Shown here: one piece after another, positions 7,988 to 17,093 of the stretch | How the letters are laid out: every line of letters starts with the position of its first letter | How positions within the stretch are numbered: the first letter of the stretch is position 1 | NCBI GenBank assembly: GCA_963975575.1 | Contig: CAXBHL010000002.1 | Coordinates: 186,001 to 250,000, forward strand | Direction: 5' to 3' | Length of the DNA: 64,000 bases | From: UBA6054 sp963975575 | Lineage (GTDB): Bacteria > Planctomycetota > Phycisphaerae > Phycisphaerales > UBA1924 | Position numbers and translations under genes: made by a program | The notes under the pieces: model-generated | The model's database searches: none | Seen by the model: the letters and a program-made list of their open reading frames with translations, nothing else | Told to the model about the DNA's origin: nothing

Positions 7988-8229
7988 GCTCTGTTCTCCG
8001 TTGCGATCAAGTCTGCGAGTCCGACTAGCGGTTCTGATTACAGCGCCACGGGATCCTGTGATGAGATGAGTCTATCGCACGGCATGATCGTGGCCGAACG
8101 CGTGGGGGCCTTCAGGGCCGTTCTGTCTCATTACGGTCAGTGCGTCACAACTGACTCGCAAGCCGTGGACAAGAGATGCTGTTGATGTCAATGGAGTAGC
8201 ACTCGGCGGCGGCCGCTCGGCGCACGCGC
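7988..8229. other. Intergenic stretch of lower G+C
   Basis: No gene is visible. Composition is closer to the HNH gene than to the bactofilin gene, so the stretch probably arrived with the HNH gene. It contains an exact 13-base match (8155-8167) to the arm and loop of the palindromic repeat at 44-65, possibly a decayed copy. Confidence 0.4.
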
Positions 8230-8847
8230 TCAGCGCACGACCCGCAGCCGCGGCGGCGGGCCCGCGGGGGTTTGCGGGGCCGTGATGATCAGCGGCTTGC
8301 CCTCGATCTCCATCGCGGAGGACGCGGTCAGGGCTTCGACGTGGGCGGCGGGGCCCTTGCCGGGGATGGATCGGGCGGCGGTGTCGATGTCCACGGTGCC
8401 CAACGCGTCGGAGGGGGCCTCGAAGGGGCCGCCACGGATCAGGGCGCCGGGGTCGACGACGAGTGTGCGGCAGCGGGCGCCGCCGCGGAGTTCGCCGCCG
8501 GCGGCGATGCGGACGGTGCCGCCCGCGATGATCATGGCGTAGACGCGTCCCTCGATCAGCACGTCGCCGGAGGCGACGATCAGGCTCGAGCGGACGGTGG
8601 CACCGTGGGGGACGCGGACGGTGCCGGCGGTCTGGATCGAGCCGCCCCAGTGGCCTTTATCGAGCAGCAGGTCGGGCGTGCGGACGGCGCCGGCGCACTT
8701 GGGGCAGGAGGTTGATTCGGCGAAGGCGGAGGCTTCGAAGGATGCGCCGCAGCGGTAGCAGCGCAGGACGCGGGTCGCGTGCGCCGGGAGGCGCGGGGCG
8801 GCCCGTTCTGCGAGGGTGGGACGGATTCTGCGGAGCCGGAAGAGCAT
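8230..8847 (-). CDS. Bactofilin-like protein with N-terminal zinc ribbon
   Basis: A 205-residue protein. Residues about 29-52 carry CYRCG...CPKC, a four-Cys zinc ribbon. Residues about 65-150 are a short beta-helix of the bactofilin (DUF583) type, with the repeating pattern GTVRVPHGATVRSSLIVASGDVLIEGRV. The Pro-rich tail is probably unstructured. Bactofilins form membrane-associated filaments that organise cell-wall enzymes or organelles. A canonical bactofilin gene lies just upstream at 8998, separated by the dispersed repeat, so the two may co-assemble. Confidence 0.75.
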   Translation of the reverse strand: MLFRLRRIRPTLAERAAPRLPAHATRVLRCYRCGASFEASAFAESTSCPKCAGAVRTPDLLLDKGHWGGSIQTAGTVRVPHGATVRSSLIVASGDVLIEGRVYAMIIAGGTVRIAAGGELRGGARCRTLVVDPGALIRGGPFEAPSDALGTVDIDTAARSIPGKGPAAHVEALTASSAMEIEGKPLIITAPQTPAGPPPRLRVVR

Positions 8848-8938
8848 AACAATGGCCGCATCGGCAGCGATGCCGGATGCGGCCGGTGCTGTGGGTCAGC
8901 GAATTGCGATGTTCGGGGCGCGAGGGATTGGGGGGCTG

Positions 8939-8990
8939 CCCCCTCCGTCACGCTTCGCGTGCCACCTCCCCCGCAAGCGCGGGGGAGGGG
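8939..8990. repeat. Dispersed multi-hairpin repeat, copy B (inverted relative to copy A)
   Basis: The reverse complement of this 52-bp segment matches 2691-2742 at nearly every base: CTCCCCCGCGC/T-loop hairpin, then GGCACGCG-AAGCGTGAC, then GGAGGGGG. It lies between the two bactofilin genes and could also act as an attenuating hairpin in that operon. Confidence 0.75.
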
Positions 8991-8997
8991 TTGGGCG

Positions 8998-9492
8998 TCA
9001 GGCGGCGCCGGCGTTGGCGTTGTTGCGGGCCCACGGGGGGGTGATGTCCATCGCGGGGGTGGGCTTGGTCTCGGTCTGGACCGACTGGCGCGGGGCCTGC
9101 TGGGCGGGCTGCTGGTTGCTCTGGCCCTTGGAGAGTTCCTGGGCGTGGGGGCCGACGTGGCAGTGGCCGACGAAGGAGGCGCCCTCGGCGACGACGAGCG
9201 TGCCGGCGGTCAGGTCGCCCTGGACCTGGGCGTTGGCGGTGAGGGTGAGGCGGTCGCGGGCGGTGATGGGCCCGTGGACGCGGCCGTCGACGATGACGCG
9301 GTCGGCCTCGACGGCGGCGGTGCAGAGTGCTCCGGCGCCGATCTGGACCTCGCCCTGGGCGGTGATTTTGCCCTCGAAGGATCCGAGGATGCGGGCGGAC
9401 TTCTCGAAGAACATCTCGCCCTTGATCTTGGTATCGGGGCCGATGACGGTCATCTCGGGCAGGTTCGGCTGGCTGTTGTTGTCGGCTGACAT
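8998..9492 (-). CDS. Bactofilin
   Basis: A 164-residue bactofilin-type polymer-forming protein. The core (residues about 14-110) shows the family pattern: TVIGPDTKIKGEMFFEKSARILGSFEGKI, then repeating V-x-I-x-G strands, ending near GTLVVAEGASFVGHCHVG. The N-terminus is short. The C-terminus is Gln/Pro-rich and disordered, ending in a PPWAR block. The start is set by AAGGAA about 8 bases before the ATG. It probably self-assembles into cytoskeletal filaments at the membrane. The zinc-ribbon bactofilin follows in the same orientation. Confidence 0.88.
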   Translation of the reverse strand: MSADNNSQPNLPEMTVIGPDTKIKGEMFFEKSARILGSFEGKITAQGEVQIGAGALCTAAVEADRVIVDGRVHGPITARDRLTLTANAQVQGDLTAGTLVVAEGASFVGHCHVGPHAQELSKGQSNQQPAQQAPRQSVQTETKPTPAMDITPPWARNNANAGAA

Positions 9493-9729
9493 GGGCGTTT
9501 CCTTACTGTCCGGCGGGCGGACCGCGCGGCGACCACCCCGGAAGCGGGGTCGTCACGGTTACATCTCGTCTCGCACGGGCTCCGCCGCGATCCTCGCCAT
9601 CCCTGGCAGGCAGTTGCATCGACCAGCGGCGGGGGGGTGCTGCAGTTCCGGTTGTGTGGATTGGTGAAATTGTTCGGATTGTGCGGGGCTGGTTCCCGGA
9701 CGGGGCGGCGTTGTGATTCGTGTTGGGAA
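9493..9729. other. Intergenic stretch without a recognised feature
   Basis: I see no gene, strong hairpin or repeat here. It must hold the promoter of the minus-strand bactofilin gene, but no clear -35/-10 pair stands out. Confidence 0.4.
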
Positions 9730-10800
9730 TCAGCCTTCGCCGGCATCGTCGGAGGAGGCCTTGGTGCCCTTGCGCTTGATCAGGCCGAACTGGATCGCCA
9801 TGCCGGCGATGGCGGCGACGGCCCAGACGACGGCCCAGGTGACCGGGGGTTGGCTCAGGAAGCCGGGGTCGGGGTCGGCGTTGGCGCGGATGAGGGTCAC
9901 GCCGGCGGCTAGCCACAGGGCGGAGCCGCCCAGGGCGGTGACGAAGGCGGCGGAGCGTTTGGGCATGGCCACGCCGATGAGCATGCCCAGGGCCAGGCCG
10001 GCGACGGTGCTGGAGAGGATGACGAGCTTGTCGCGGGCGGGGCGGCTGTTGTAGTCGGCGCGGAGTTTGTCGGAGACGCCCTTGAGGTAGGCCTTGGAGC
10101 GTTCGGCGGCGTCGCGGATGCGTTCGCGGTTTTCTTCGGTGTTGAGGTCGTCGATGAGGCCGCTGGCGGTCGAGTCGGGGGGCAGGGCGTTGTTGAGGCG
10201 GTCCATGGCCTCGGCGGTCTGCTGTTCGGCGAGTTGGCCGAGCTGGGGGGAGGGGTCGAACAGGGCGGGGGCGTTCTCGGCCAGGGCGGGGTCGGTGGGG
10301 GCGGCGTCGGACGGGTTGGTGGGGTTGAAGTGCAGGAAGATCAGCGCGGCGGTGGCGCCGGCGACGGCCATGGCTCCGGCGGCGGTGAAGGTGATGACCA
10401 GGCGGAGCATGGCCATGGCGGCCAGGGCACCGAAGATGCCGCCGACGATCAGGCCGGTGAAGCCGGGGTTGAGAACGATCGGCCCGAGGTCGAAGCTGGG
10501 CAGGCCGGTCAGGGGCATGAGGACCGCGCCGACGAAGCCGCCGAGGGCGGCCCCGAGGACCAGGAAGACCAGGCGGACGATCTTGACGCCGGCCAGCCAG
10601 AGGGCGATGCCCGCGGCCAGCGCGACGAAGAGGGGGACCATGCCGCCCTCGGGCAGGGACTGGGCGAGCGTGAGGGCCGGGGTGAGGGCGGGTTGGGCGT
10701 GCGTGAGCAAGGTCGGGTCCACGGGGTGGTGATTGGGATCGGGGGGCGGGCGGTTGCGGGCGGGCGGGATCGGTGGGGGGGCGGGGGCGTTTGCACCCAT
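9730..10800 (-). CDS. Multi-pass membrane protein, unknown function
   Basis: A 356-residue protein. After a Pro-rich N-terminus there is a block of about five hydrophobic, glycine-rich helices (residues about 55-175, for example ALWLAGVKIVRLVFLVLGAALGGFVGAVL). A charged loop of about 100 residues follows (TEENRERIRDAAERSKAYLKGVSDKL). Three more helices then precede a basic tail (GLIKRKGTKASS). The arrangement resembles TMEM198/DUF4203-like proteins, but I see no diagnostic motif. The start is uncertain: ATG at 10800 or GTG at 10722, and neither has a ribosome site. The gene is divergent from pheA. Confidence 0.6.
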   Translation of the reverse strand: MGANAPAPPPIPPARNRPPPDPNHHPVDPTLLTHAQPALTPALTLAQSLPEGGMVPLFVALAAGIALWLAGVKIVRLVFLVLGAALGGFVGAVLMPLTGLPSFDLGPIVLNPGFTGLIVGGIFGALAAMAMLRLVITFTAAGAMAVAGATAALIFLHFNPTNPSDAAPTDPALAENAPALFDPSPQLGQLAEQQTAEAMDRLNNALPPDSTASGLIDDLNTEENRERIRDAAERSKAYLKGVSDKLRADYNSRPARDKLVILSSTVAGLALGMLIGVAMPKRSAAFVTALGGSALWLAAGVTLIRANADPDPGFLSQPPVTWAVVWAVAAIAGMAIQFGLIKRKGTKASSDDAGEG

Positions 10801-10872
10801 GGTACGGGGTGCGGGGGCGTGAATGGCGGGTGGGGTTACAGCCGGGGCGGCGGCGGGGCGATAATCGTGGTG

Positions 10873-12198
10873 ATGTCCAAGAAGCCAACGTCGAAGAAGC
10901 CGGTCCGGTCCGAGAACACGAAGCCCTCCGCGGTCCCTGCGTCGGGCAAGGGCGGGGGCGGGGCGAAGAAGGGGGGCGGGGCGGCGGCCACGCCGCGGAC
11001 GCACGCTCAGGCGCGGGCCCGGGCCCAGGCGGAGAAGCAGGCGGCCGAGGCGGCGGCGGCGCAGAAGACCGAGGAGTCGAGCGCGGACTCGGCGGCGCTG
11101 GCGGAGTTTCGCAAGAAGATCGACCGGATCGACAAGAAGCTGGTCGAGCTGCTCAACGAGCGTGCGGGGCTGGTGGTTGAGGTGGGCAAGATGAAGCGGG
11201 GATCGGGCGCGCCGATCTATGCGCCGCACCGCGAGGCGGAGGTGCTGGCGCGGGTGCTGGCGGCCAACAAGGGGCCGCTGCCGGACCGGACGATCGAGGG
11301 CGTGTACCGCGAGCTGATGTCCGGGAGCTTCGCGCTCGAGCAGCCGCTGCGGATCGGATACCTGGGGCCGCCCGGGTCGTACTCGCACCAGGCGAGCGTC
11401 AAGCAGTTCGGCACGAGCGTGGAGTACGAGGACCTGCGGCTGATCGCCGGCGTGTTCACGGAGGTGCGGCGCGGGCACGTCAACTACGGGCTGGTGCCGA
11501 TCGAGAACTCGATCGGGGGCGGGATCACGGAGACGCTCGACGCGTTCCGCGAGCACGCGGGCCGGGTGCACGTGTACGCGGAGGTGCAGATCAACGTGCA
11601 CCACGCGCTGCTGAGCGATTGCACGCCGAGCCAGGTGCGGCGGATCTATTCCAAGCCAGAGGCGATCGCGCAGTGCCGCGGGTGGCTGGCCACGCAGTAT
11701 CCCAACGCGGATCTGCTGCCGGACGCGAGCACGAGCAAGGCGGTGCAGACGGCGATGGAGGAGAACCGGGTGGCGCGGGAGATCGGCGCCGAGCCGGGCA
11801 CGGCGGCGATCGCCAGCGAGCTGGCCGGCGAGATCTACGGCTTCCCGGTGCTGTTCGAGAAGATCGAGGACAACCCGGAGAACATCACGCGGTTCTACGT
11901 GATCTCGCGCCAGAAGGCGCGGCGGTCGGGCGACGACAAGACCTCGGTGATGTTCACGACCGAGGACAAGCACGGCGCGCTGGTGGACGTGCTGGGCGCG
12001 TTCCACTCGGCGGGGATCAACCTGAGCCACATCGACAAGCGCCCGAGCGGGCGCGAGAACTGGGCGTACACCTTCTTCGTGGACGCGGTGGGGCACCAGG
12101 AGGACGACGCGATGAAGGTCGCGCTGTCGCGTGCGTCGGCGCACTGCAAGGAGCTGCACGTGCTGGGCAGCTACCCCCGGTCGCGCCGGATTCTCTGA
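10873..12198 (+). CDS. pheA: Bifunctional chorismate mutase/prephenate dehydratase (P-protein)
   Basis: A 441-residue enzyme converting chorismate to prephenate and then phenylpyruvate in phenylalanine synthesis. Residues about 75-155 are an AroQ-type chorismate mutase (EFRKKIDRIDKKLVELLNER...). Residues about 160-345 are the dehydratase, opening GYLGPPGSYSHQA and ending ENITRFYVI with the conserved TRF. Residues about 355-435 are the ACT regulatory domain (GALVDVLGAFHSAGINLSHIDKRP), where phenylalanine would bind. The ESRP motif reads DKRP here. A Lys/Ala-rich extension of about 70 residues precedes the mutase. The start is ATG at 10873; a GTG two codons earlier is possible. Confidence 0.92.
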   Translation: MSKKPTSKKPVRSENTKPSAVPASGKGGGGAKKGGGAAATPRTHAQARARAQAEKQAAEAAAAQKTEESSADSAALAEFRKKIDRIDKKLVELLNERAGLVVEVGKMKRGSGAPIYAPHREAEVLARVLAANKGPLPDRTIEGVYRELMSGSFALEQPLRIGYLGPPGSYSHQASVKQFGTSVEYEDLRLIAGVFTEVRRGHVNYGLVPIENSIGGGITETLDAFREHAGRVHVYAEVQINVHHALLSDCTPSQVRRIYSKPEAIAQCRGWLATQYPNADLLPDASTSKAVQTAMEENRVAREIGAEPGTAAIASELAGEIYGFPVLFEKIEDNPENITRFYVISRQKARRSGDDKTSVMFTTEDKHGALVDVLGAFHSAGINLSHIDKRPSGRENWAYTFFVDAVGHQEDDAMKVALSRASAHCKELHVLGSYPRSRRIL

Positions 12199-12223
12199 GG
12201 GATCGCCGCAGGGGCGGCGGGCG

Positions 12224-13954
12224 TCATTCGTCCTCGTCGGGGGCGCTCTGGCCGAAGACGAGGTCGGCGCCGTCGAAGCTGACGGCGTCGATGGGCAGGG
12301 CCGGGGGCAGTGGCAGGCCGTAGGAGTTGGCGGGCGGGGCCGGGGGGCGCTTGGCCGGGGTCGGCGCCGCGGGTTTGTCGGCGGCGCGCTGCGTGGCCTG
12401 TTCGGCCCGGGCGGCGGCGTCGGTGGGCAGGTCGTTCCAGCGCTGCGAGACGGGTTCGATGACCGGATCGGGCCGTGCGGCGGTCGGCGCCTTGGGCTGC
12501 CGGTCGGCCGGGGGTTGGGGCGCGGGGGCGGGCGGCGTATGGGCCGGCGTGGGGGCCGGGGCCTTCATCGCGGGAGGGGTGGCCTGCGGGTCGATGGTGC
12601 GTCCGGCGTTCTCGGCGCGGATGACGAGCTGGCCGAGCCACATGCCGGCTTCCTCGACGCGCCGGGTCAGCGTGTGGACCGAGCCGTCGATCAGCGCCTT
12701 GAGCTGGGCGGACTGGTTGTTGAGGTCGCCGGAGGACTTGCGGGCGAGCATCGCGCTGGCCTGGACGGCCTCGCGGAGGATGGCCTGCTCGGTCTGGAGC
12801 TGGTCGAGGTGCGTGGCGGCCTTCTCGATGTCGTCGAGCAGGGCGGGGGCGACGCGGGCGACCTTCTCGGCGGCCGCGGCGAGCGGGCCGGTCAGGCGGT
12901 CGCGCCGCGCTTCGAGCAGTTCGACCTGCTCGGCGGCGTCCAAGAGCCACTGTCCGAAGTCGGCCTGCACCGTCTCGGCCTGTGCGCGGAGGTCGTCGGC
13001 GCGGGCGAGGGAGCGGTCGGTGTCGGCCAGCGCGGTCTCGGACCGGCGGACGAGGTCGTCGAGCCGGTTGAGCACGGAGCCGGCGGGGTCGGGGTCGGTC
13101 GGGTCGAGACCGAGGCGGTCGAGCACCGCGTCGCAGGCTTGCTCGAGCGGGGTGAGGCGCTCGGCGATGCGGGCGGCGTGGGCGTCGGCCTGTTCGGCGG
13201 CCCGGGCGGCGGCCTGCTCGATGGCCGCGGCGGTCTCGTCGGCGCGGGCGATGGCGGGGGCGAGGCGTTCGTCGGCGGCGGCCGCGGCGGCCTGGGTGCG
13301 CTGCTCGAAGGACTCGGCGGCGCGTCCGGCCTGCTCGATGAGGACGGCCAGGCGGTTCTCGAGCCCGGCGAGGCGCTGCTCGATGGCCTCGCCGGCGCGT
13401 TCGAGGCGGACCGCCTGCTCGGTGGCGCGGGCGCCCATGGCGGCGATCTTCTGCTCGACCTCGGTGGCGACGGCTCGGGCGCGGCGTTCGGCGTCGAGGG
13501 TGATCTCGGCGGCGCGCTGGCGGGCGGATTCGAGGGCGGCCTTGACGGCCGGTTCGATGGTGGCGCGGACGCGTTCGGTGTCGGGCAGCTCGCGACGGAC
13601 GGTCTCGATGAGTTTCTCGGCCCGGTCGGATCGTTCGTCGATGAGTCTGACGACGCGGGCGCCGGCCTCCATGCGGGTGCGGAGCTGCTCGCCGGTCTTC
13701 TCGCAGTTGGCCTTCATCTGGTCGGCGTCGGCGGAGAAGTCCTGCAGATCGCGGGCGCCCTGGCGGGCGTCTGCGATGAGCGACTTGAGCATGTCGGCGT
13801 AGCGGGCGAAGGCGCCGGCGTCGAGGACGCGGGGGGAGAGGAACATCTCTTCGGCGTTGGGGACGGCGGCCTTGGGGCGGGCCTCGACGATGGACTCGGT
13901 GCGGGCCAGGCGCAGCGGTTCGGTTCGGGTGGACTCGGTCCGTGCTTCCGGCAT
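12224..13954 (-). CDS. Long coiled-coil protein, unknown function
   Basis: A 576-residue protein. Residues about 40-430 are almost continuous Ala/Glu/Arg-rich helix with heptad character (for example LIETVRRELPDTERVRATIEP and RLAGLENRLAVLIEQAGRAAESFEQR), like apolipoprotein- or methyl-accepting-type coiled coils. The remaining 140 residues are Pro/Ala-rich and disordered, ending in a short acidic block (FGQSAPDEDE). There is no signal peptide and no membrane segment. GGAGG 5 bases before ATG fixes the start. It is probably a structural or cytoskeletal scaffold; the family is not recognised. Confidence 0.75.
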   Translation of the reverse strand: MPEARTESTRTEPLRLARTESIVEARPKAAVPNAEEMFLSPRVLDAGAFARYADMLKSLIADARQGARDLQDFSADADQMKANCEKTGEQLRTRMEAGARVVRLIDERSDRAEKLIETVRRELPDTERVRATIEPAVKAALESARQRAAEITLDAERRARAVATEVEQKIAAMGARATEQAVRLERAGEAIEQRLAGLENRLAVLIEQAGRAAESFEQRTQAAAAAADERLAPAIARADETAAAIEQAAARAAEQADAHAARIAERLTPLEQACDAVLDRLGLDPTDPDPAGSVLNRLDDLVRRSETALADTDRSLARADDLRAQAETVQADFGQWLLDAAEQVELLEARRDRLTGPLAAAAEKVARVAPALLDDIEKAATHLDQLQTEQAILREAVQASAMLARKSSGDLNNQSAQLKALIDGSVHTLTRRVEEAGMWLGQLVIRAENAGRTIDPQATPPAMKAPAPTPAHTPPAPAPQPPADRQPKAPTAARPDPVIEPVSQRWNDLPTDAAARAEQATQRAADKPAAPTPAKRPPAPPANSYGLPLPPALPIDAVSFDGADLVFGQSAPDEDE

Positions 13955-14098
13955 GACAGCCTCCGGGCGCGTCGGGTGCGCCAGGTGGAATCGTCGGCCG
14001 GGCGGGGCGAATCTCTGCAGATTGCGGTTGCCGGCGGGCGGGGGCGCGGGTGCGCCGGACCGCTCCGGGGCGGGCGGGGCGGCCGCGTAGAATCGGCC

Positions 14099-15496
14099 AT
14101 GCCCGAACGCACGCGAAGCCGAGATTTCACCGACGCCTCCCGGGGCGAGCGGCTGCAGCGTGTCCTGGCCGACGCGGGGGTGGGTTCACGCCGGGCCTGC
14201 GAGGAGCTGATCCTAGCGGGCGAGGTGGAGGTCAACGGGGTGCTGGTGACCGCGCTGCCGGCGTGGGTGGACCCGGAAGAGGACCGGATCGTGGTCGAGG
14301 GCCGACCGATCCCGCGCCCCGAGCGGAAGCTGTATGTGCTGCTCAACAAGCCGGTTCGGACGCTCTCGACCGCCAAGGACGAGCCCGGGGCGGACCGGCG
14401 GACGGTCACCGATCTGGTGGACCACCCCGGGGCCGCGCGGTTGTTCCCGGTGGGGCGTCTGGACTACGACACGGTCGGGCTGATCCTGCTGACCAACGAC
14501 GGCGAGCTGGCCAACCGCCTGACGCACCCCCGGTACGGGGTGCCCAAGACCTACAAGGTGCTGGTCAAGGGCGTGCTGGGTCAGGAGGCGGTGGCCGAAC
14601 TGGAACAGGGGATCTATCTGGCCGAGCGCAAGGCCGGGCACACGGTGGGCGGGGTGCGGACGGCCCGGGTCGAGATCACGGTGCTGCAGCAGAGCCGCGA
14701 AGGGACGACGCTGGAGATGACCCTGCGGGAGGGGCGGAACCGGCAGGTGCGTCGGATGCTGGCGGCGGTGGGGTACCCAGTCCGCAAGCTCGAGCGCATC
14801 GGGATGGGGCCGATCCGGCTCAAGGGCGTGGCGCGGGGGGCGTGGCGGGAGCTGACGCGGGACGAGGTCTGGGCCCTGCGCCGGGCGGCGGCGGACGAGC
14901 GGCCGGACGCGGAAACCGACGGAAGCGGTGCATCGAGCGGCGGCAAGGCCCGATACGGTGAGCAAGGCGGGCGCGGGTCCGGCGCGAAACCGGCGAAGGA
15001 CGCCGCCCAAAGGACGGGCAAGAAGACGGTCCAGAAAGCCAGCAAGAAAACCGGCAAGAAGGCCGGCGGGCGCGGTTCGGCGTACGAGCCGGCGCCGCTG
15101 AACCCCGGCACCCCGATCAAGCGTCGCATGATGAAGAACGCGATCAACCGGGCGAGCGTGGACCCGCAGCCGAAGGGCAAGGGGCCGCGGTCGTCGGGCG
15201 CTGATCCGGCTGAGGGCGCGCCGGCCGAAGCGCCCGCGCCCAACGCCAAGCCCAACAGCAAGCCAACCCCCAAGGCCAAGCCGGCGCCGAAGGGCAAGCC
15301 GGAGCCGAAGGGCAAGCCGGGGGCGGGCGCGAAGCGGGGGGCGGATGCGCGATCGGAGCCGGAGCGGGGACCCAAGCCGACGCGGCGGACCGGATCCGGG
15401 CCGGGCGGCGCGCGGGGTGGGGCGGACCGGCGTGATGGCGGGCGCGGGGGGCCGCGCGGGGGGCGGGGCGGCGGGCGCGGGAAGGGCTCGGGATGA
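14099..15496 (+). CDS. RsuA/RluB-family rRNA pseudouridine synthase with long basic tail
   Basis: A 465-residue protein. Residues about 15-65 are an S4 RNA-binding domain (ERLQRVLADAGVGSRRACEELI...GEVEVNG). Residues about 75-260 are the pseudouridine synthase core with the catalytic Asp in FPVGRLDYDTVGLILLTNDGEL, and the family block REGRNRQVRRMLAAVGYPV. About 195 further residues are low-complexity: Lys/Ala then Pro/Lys repeats (KPKPKAKPAPKGKP-like), ending in Gly/Arg runs, a histone- or RGG-like tail that may bind RNA. The ATG at 14099 lies at the beginning of homology; the frame is open far upstream but that part is antisense to the coiled-coil gene. It overlaps the next gene by 4 bases. 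Confidence 0.88.
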   Translation: MPERTRSRDFTDASRGERLQRVLADAGVGSRRACEELILAGEVEVNGVLVTALPAWVDPEEDRIVVEGRPIPRPERKLYVLLNKPVRTLSTAKDEPGADRRTVTDLVDHPGAARLFPVGRLDYDTVGLILLTNDGELANRLTHPRYGVPKTYKVLVKGVLGQEAVAELEQGIYLAERKAGHTVGGVRTARVEITVLQQSREGTTLEMTLREGRNRQVRRMLAAVGYPVRKLERIGMGPIRLKGVARGAWRELTRDEVWALRRAAADERPDAETDGSGASSGGKARYGEQGGRGSGAKPAKDAAQRTGKKTVQKASKKTGKKAGGRGSAYEPAPLNPGTPIKRRMMKNAINRASVDPQPKGKGPRSSGADPAEGAPAEAPAPNAKPNSKPTPKAKPAPKGKPEPKGKPGAGAKRGADARSEPERGPKPTRRTGSGPGGARGGADRRDGGRGGPRGGRGGGRGKGSG

Positions 15497-17004
15497 GCCG
15501 GGACGGGCGTTCCAACGGCGCGGTCGAAGACCCGGCCAACGGCGCGGACGACGCGGCGATGCCGGCGCGGGAGGAGGCGTACCGGATCACGGTGGTGGTG
15601 CGTCGCGGGGTGCGGGGGCTGTACCGGACGGGCATCACGCGGATGGCGGCGGCGCTGGCGTACCGGACGATCTTCTCGATCATCCCGACGATCGCGATCG
15701 GGCTGCTGATCTTCGGGTCGGTGGTGTCGGAGGACCGCGTGGACGCGGGGGTGCGCCGGCTGCTCGAGTACGCGGGGATCTCGCAGATCTCGGTGTCGGC
15801 CGAGAACGCCGGCCCGCCGATCGAGGGCCCGCCGACGCCGGGCGGGGCGGACCCGGAGACGGAGCGCGCGGAGAAGACCGCGTTCGCCGCGGCCGAGGTG
15901 GAGGAGATCATCTCCGACCTGGTCATGCGGGTGAACAACACGCTCCAGAGCCTGCCGACCGGTTGGCTGGCGCTGGTCACGGGGCTGGTGCTGTTCTACG
16001 CGGCGGTATCGATGCTGATCGAGGTGGAGAAGTCGTTCAACGCGGTGTGCGGCGCGCCGGTGGGGCGTTCGTGGCTGCGTCGGCTGATCCTGTACTGGAC
16101 GATGCTGACGCTGGGCGGGGTGCTGCTGGCGGCGACGTTCTACGTGGGCGACGCGCTGGGCGGCTGGGTGCGCGGCTCGGGCGGATCGGAGGTCCGCGGC
16201 GCGGTGGCGGGCTACGGCGTGTCGGTGCTGATCTCCACGGTGTTGCTGGTGGTGGCGTACCTGGCGATCCCGACGGTGCGCCTGAAGGTTCGGTCGGTGC
16301 TGGCCGGCGCGTTCATCGCGGCGGTGGCGTGGGAGCTGGGCAAGCTGGGCTTTACGTCGTACCTGAAATACTCGACGGGCTACGCGCGGTTCTACGGGGC
16401 GTTGGCGCTGCTTCCGCTGTTCATGCTGTGGGTGTACGTGACGTGGGTGATCGTGCTGCTGGGGCTGCAGTCGGCGTACGCGCTGCAGAACTTCTCCCGC
16501 CTGATGGCGCAGGGGAACCACGCGTCGGACCGGAACGGGCCGAAGCTGGTGGACCCGGCGTCGGCGGTGGCGCTGGTGTCGGTGCTGATCCGGCGGCACC
16601 GGGAGGGCAAGAGCCCGGACCCGGACGATCTGGGCGCCGACCTGAACCTGGACGCGACGGTGGTCGAGGTGCTGCTGCGTCGGCTGGAGAAGTCCGGTCT
16701 GGTGCGGCGGGTGCTGTCCGACGACGACGAGGAGGCCGGCTGGATCCCCGCCCGCCCGGCGGAGCGGATCGCGGTGGGCGAGGTGCTCGCGGCGGTGGCG
16801 GACCTGGAGGCCTCGCGTCGGGTGTCCGGCGGGGAGCGGGTGCTGGGCACGCTGACGGAGGCACGCCTGCGGGCGGTGCGCGGCATGACGATGGGCGACG
16901 CGACGCCGGACGAGCGGCCCGCGTGGGCGCGGGAGGCGGAGCCGGGCGCGGGGGACGGGGCCGCCGGGCCTGCGGGCGGGGCGGCCGAGCCGGGTCCGGC
17001 CTGA
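15493..17004 (+). CDS. YihY/BrkB-family membrane protein
   Basis: A 503-residue protein. The YihY core spans residues about 30-345, with about six hydrophobic helices and the family phrases MAAALAYRTIFSIIPTIAIGLLIFG, VEKSFNAVCGAPVGRSWLRRLILYWTMLTLGG and YLKYSTGYARFYGALALLPLFMLWVYVTWVIVLLGLQ. The cytoplasmic C-terminal 150 residues look like a winged helix (DATVVEVLLRRLEKSGLVRRV) followed by an Ala/Gly-rich tail. The biochemical function of the family is unsettled, despite old RNase BN and transporter annotations. It overlaps the pseudouridine synthase stop codon (ATGA), so the two are coupled. Confidence 0.85.
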   Translation: MSRDGRSNGAVEDPANGADDAAMPAREEAYRITVVVRRGVRGLYRTGITRMAAALAYRTIFSIIPTIAIGLLIFGSVVSEDRVDAGVRRLLEYAGISQISVSAENAGPPIEGPPTPGGADPETERAEKTAFAAAEVEEIISDLVMRVNNTLQSLPTGWLALVTGLVLFYAAVSMLIEVEKSFNAVCGAPVGRSWLRRLILYWTMLTLGGVLLAATFYVGDALGGWVRGSGGSEVRGAVAGYGVSVLISTVLLVVAYLAIPTVRLKVRSVLAGAFIAAVAWELGKLGFTSYLKYSTGYARFYGALALLPLFMLWVYVTWVIVLLGLQSAYALQNFSRLMAQGNHASDRNGPKLVDPASAVALVSVLIRRHREGKSPDPDDLGADLNLDATVVEVLLRRLEKSGLVRRVLSDDDEEAGWIPARPAERIAVGEVLAAVADLEASRRVSGGERVLGTLTEARLRAVRGMTMGDATPDERPAWAREAEPGAGDGAAGPAGGAAEPGPA

Positions 17005-17093
17005 GCGGGTTTGGATTCTGGGTGGGAGGGGGAGAACCTGCCCGGGGGTTTTCCATTGGTTTCCGGGTAGGCACCGGGCGGGGGCACGCGTTC

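Noticed and set aside
10801..12159. N-terminal extension of the membrane-protein frame at 9730 across pheA.
   Set aside because: It runs antisense through the conserved pheA sequence and is His/Arg-rich without any fold signal.
12131..14098. Upstream extension of the pseudouridine synthase frame.
   Set aside because: It is antisense to the coiled-coil gene, glycine-rich without domains, and the S4 domain begins right after the ATG at 14099.
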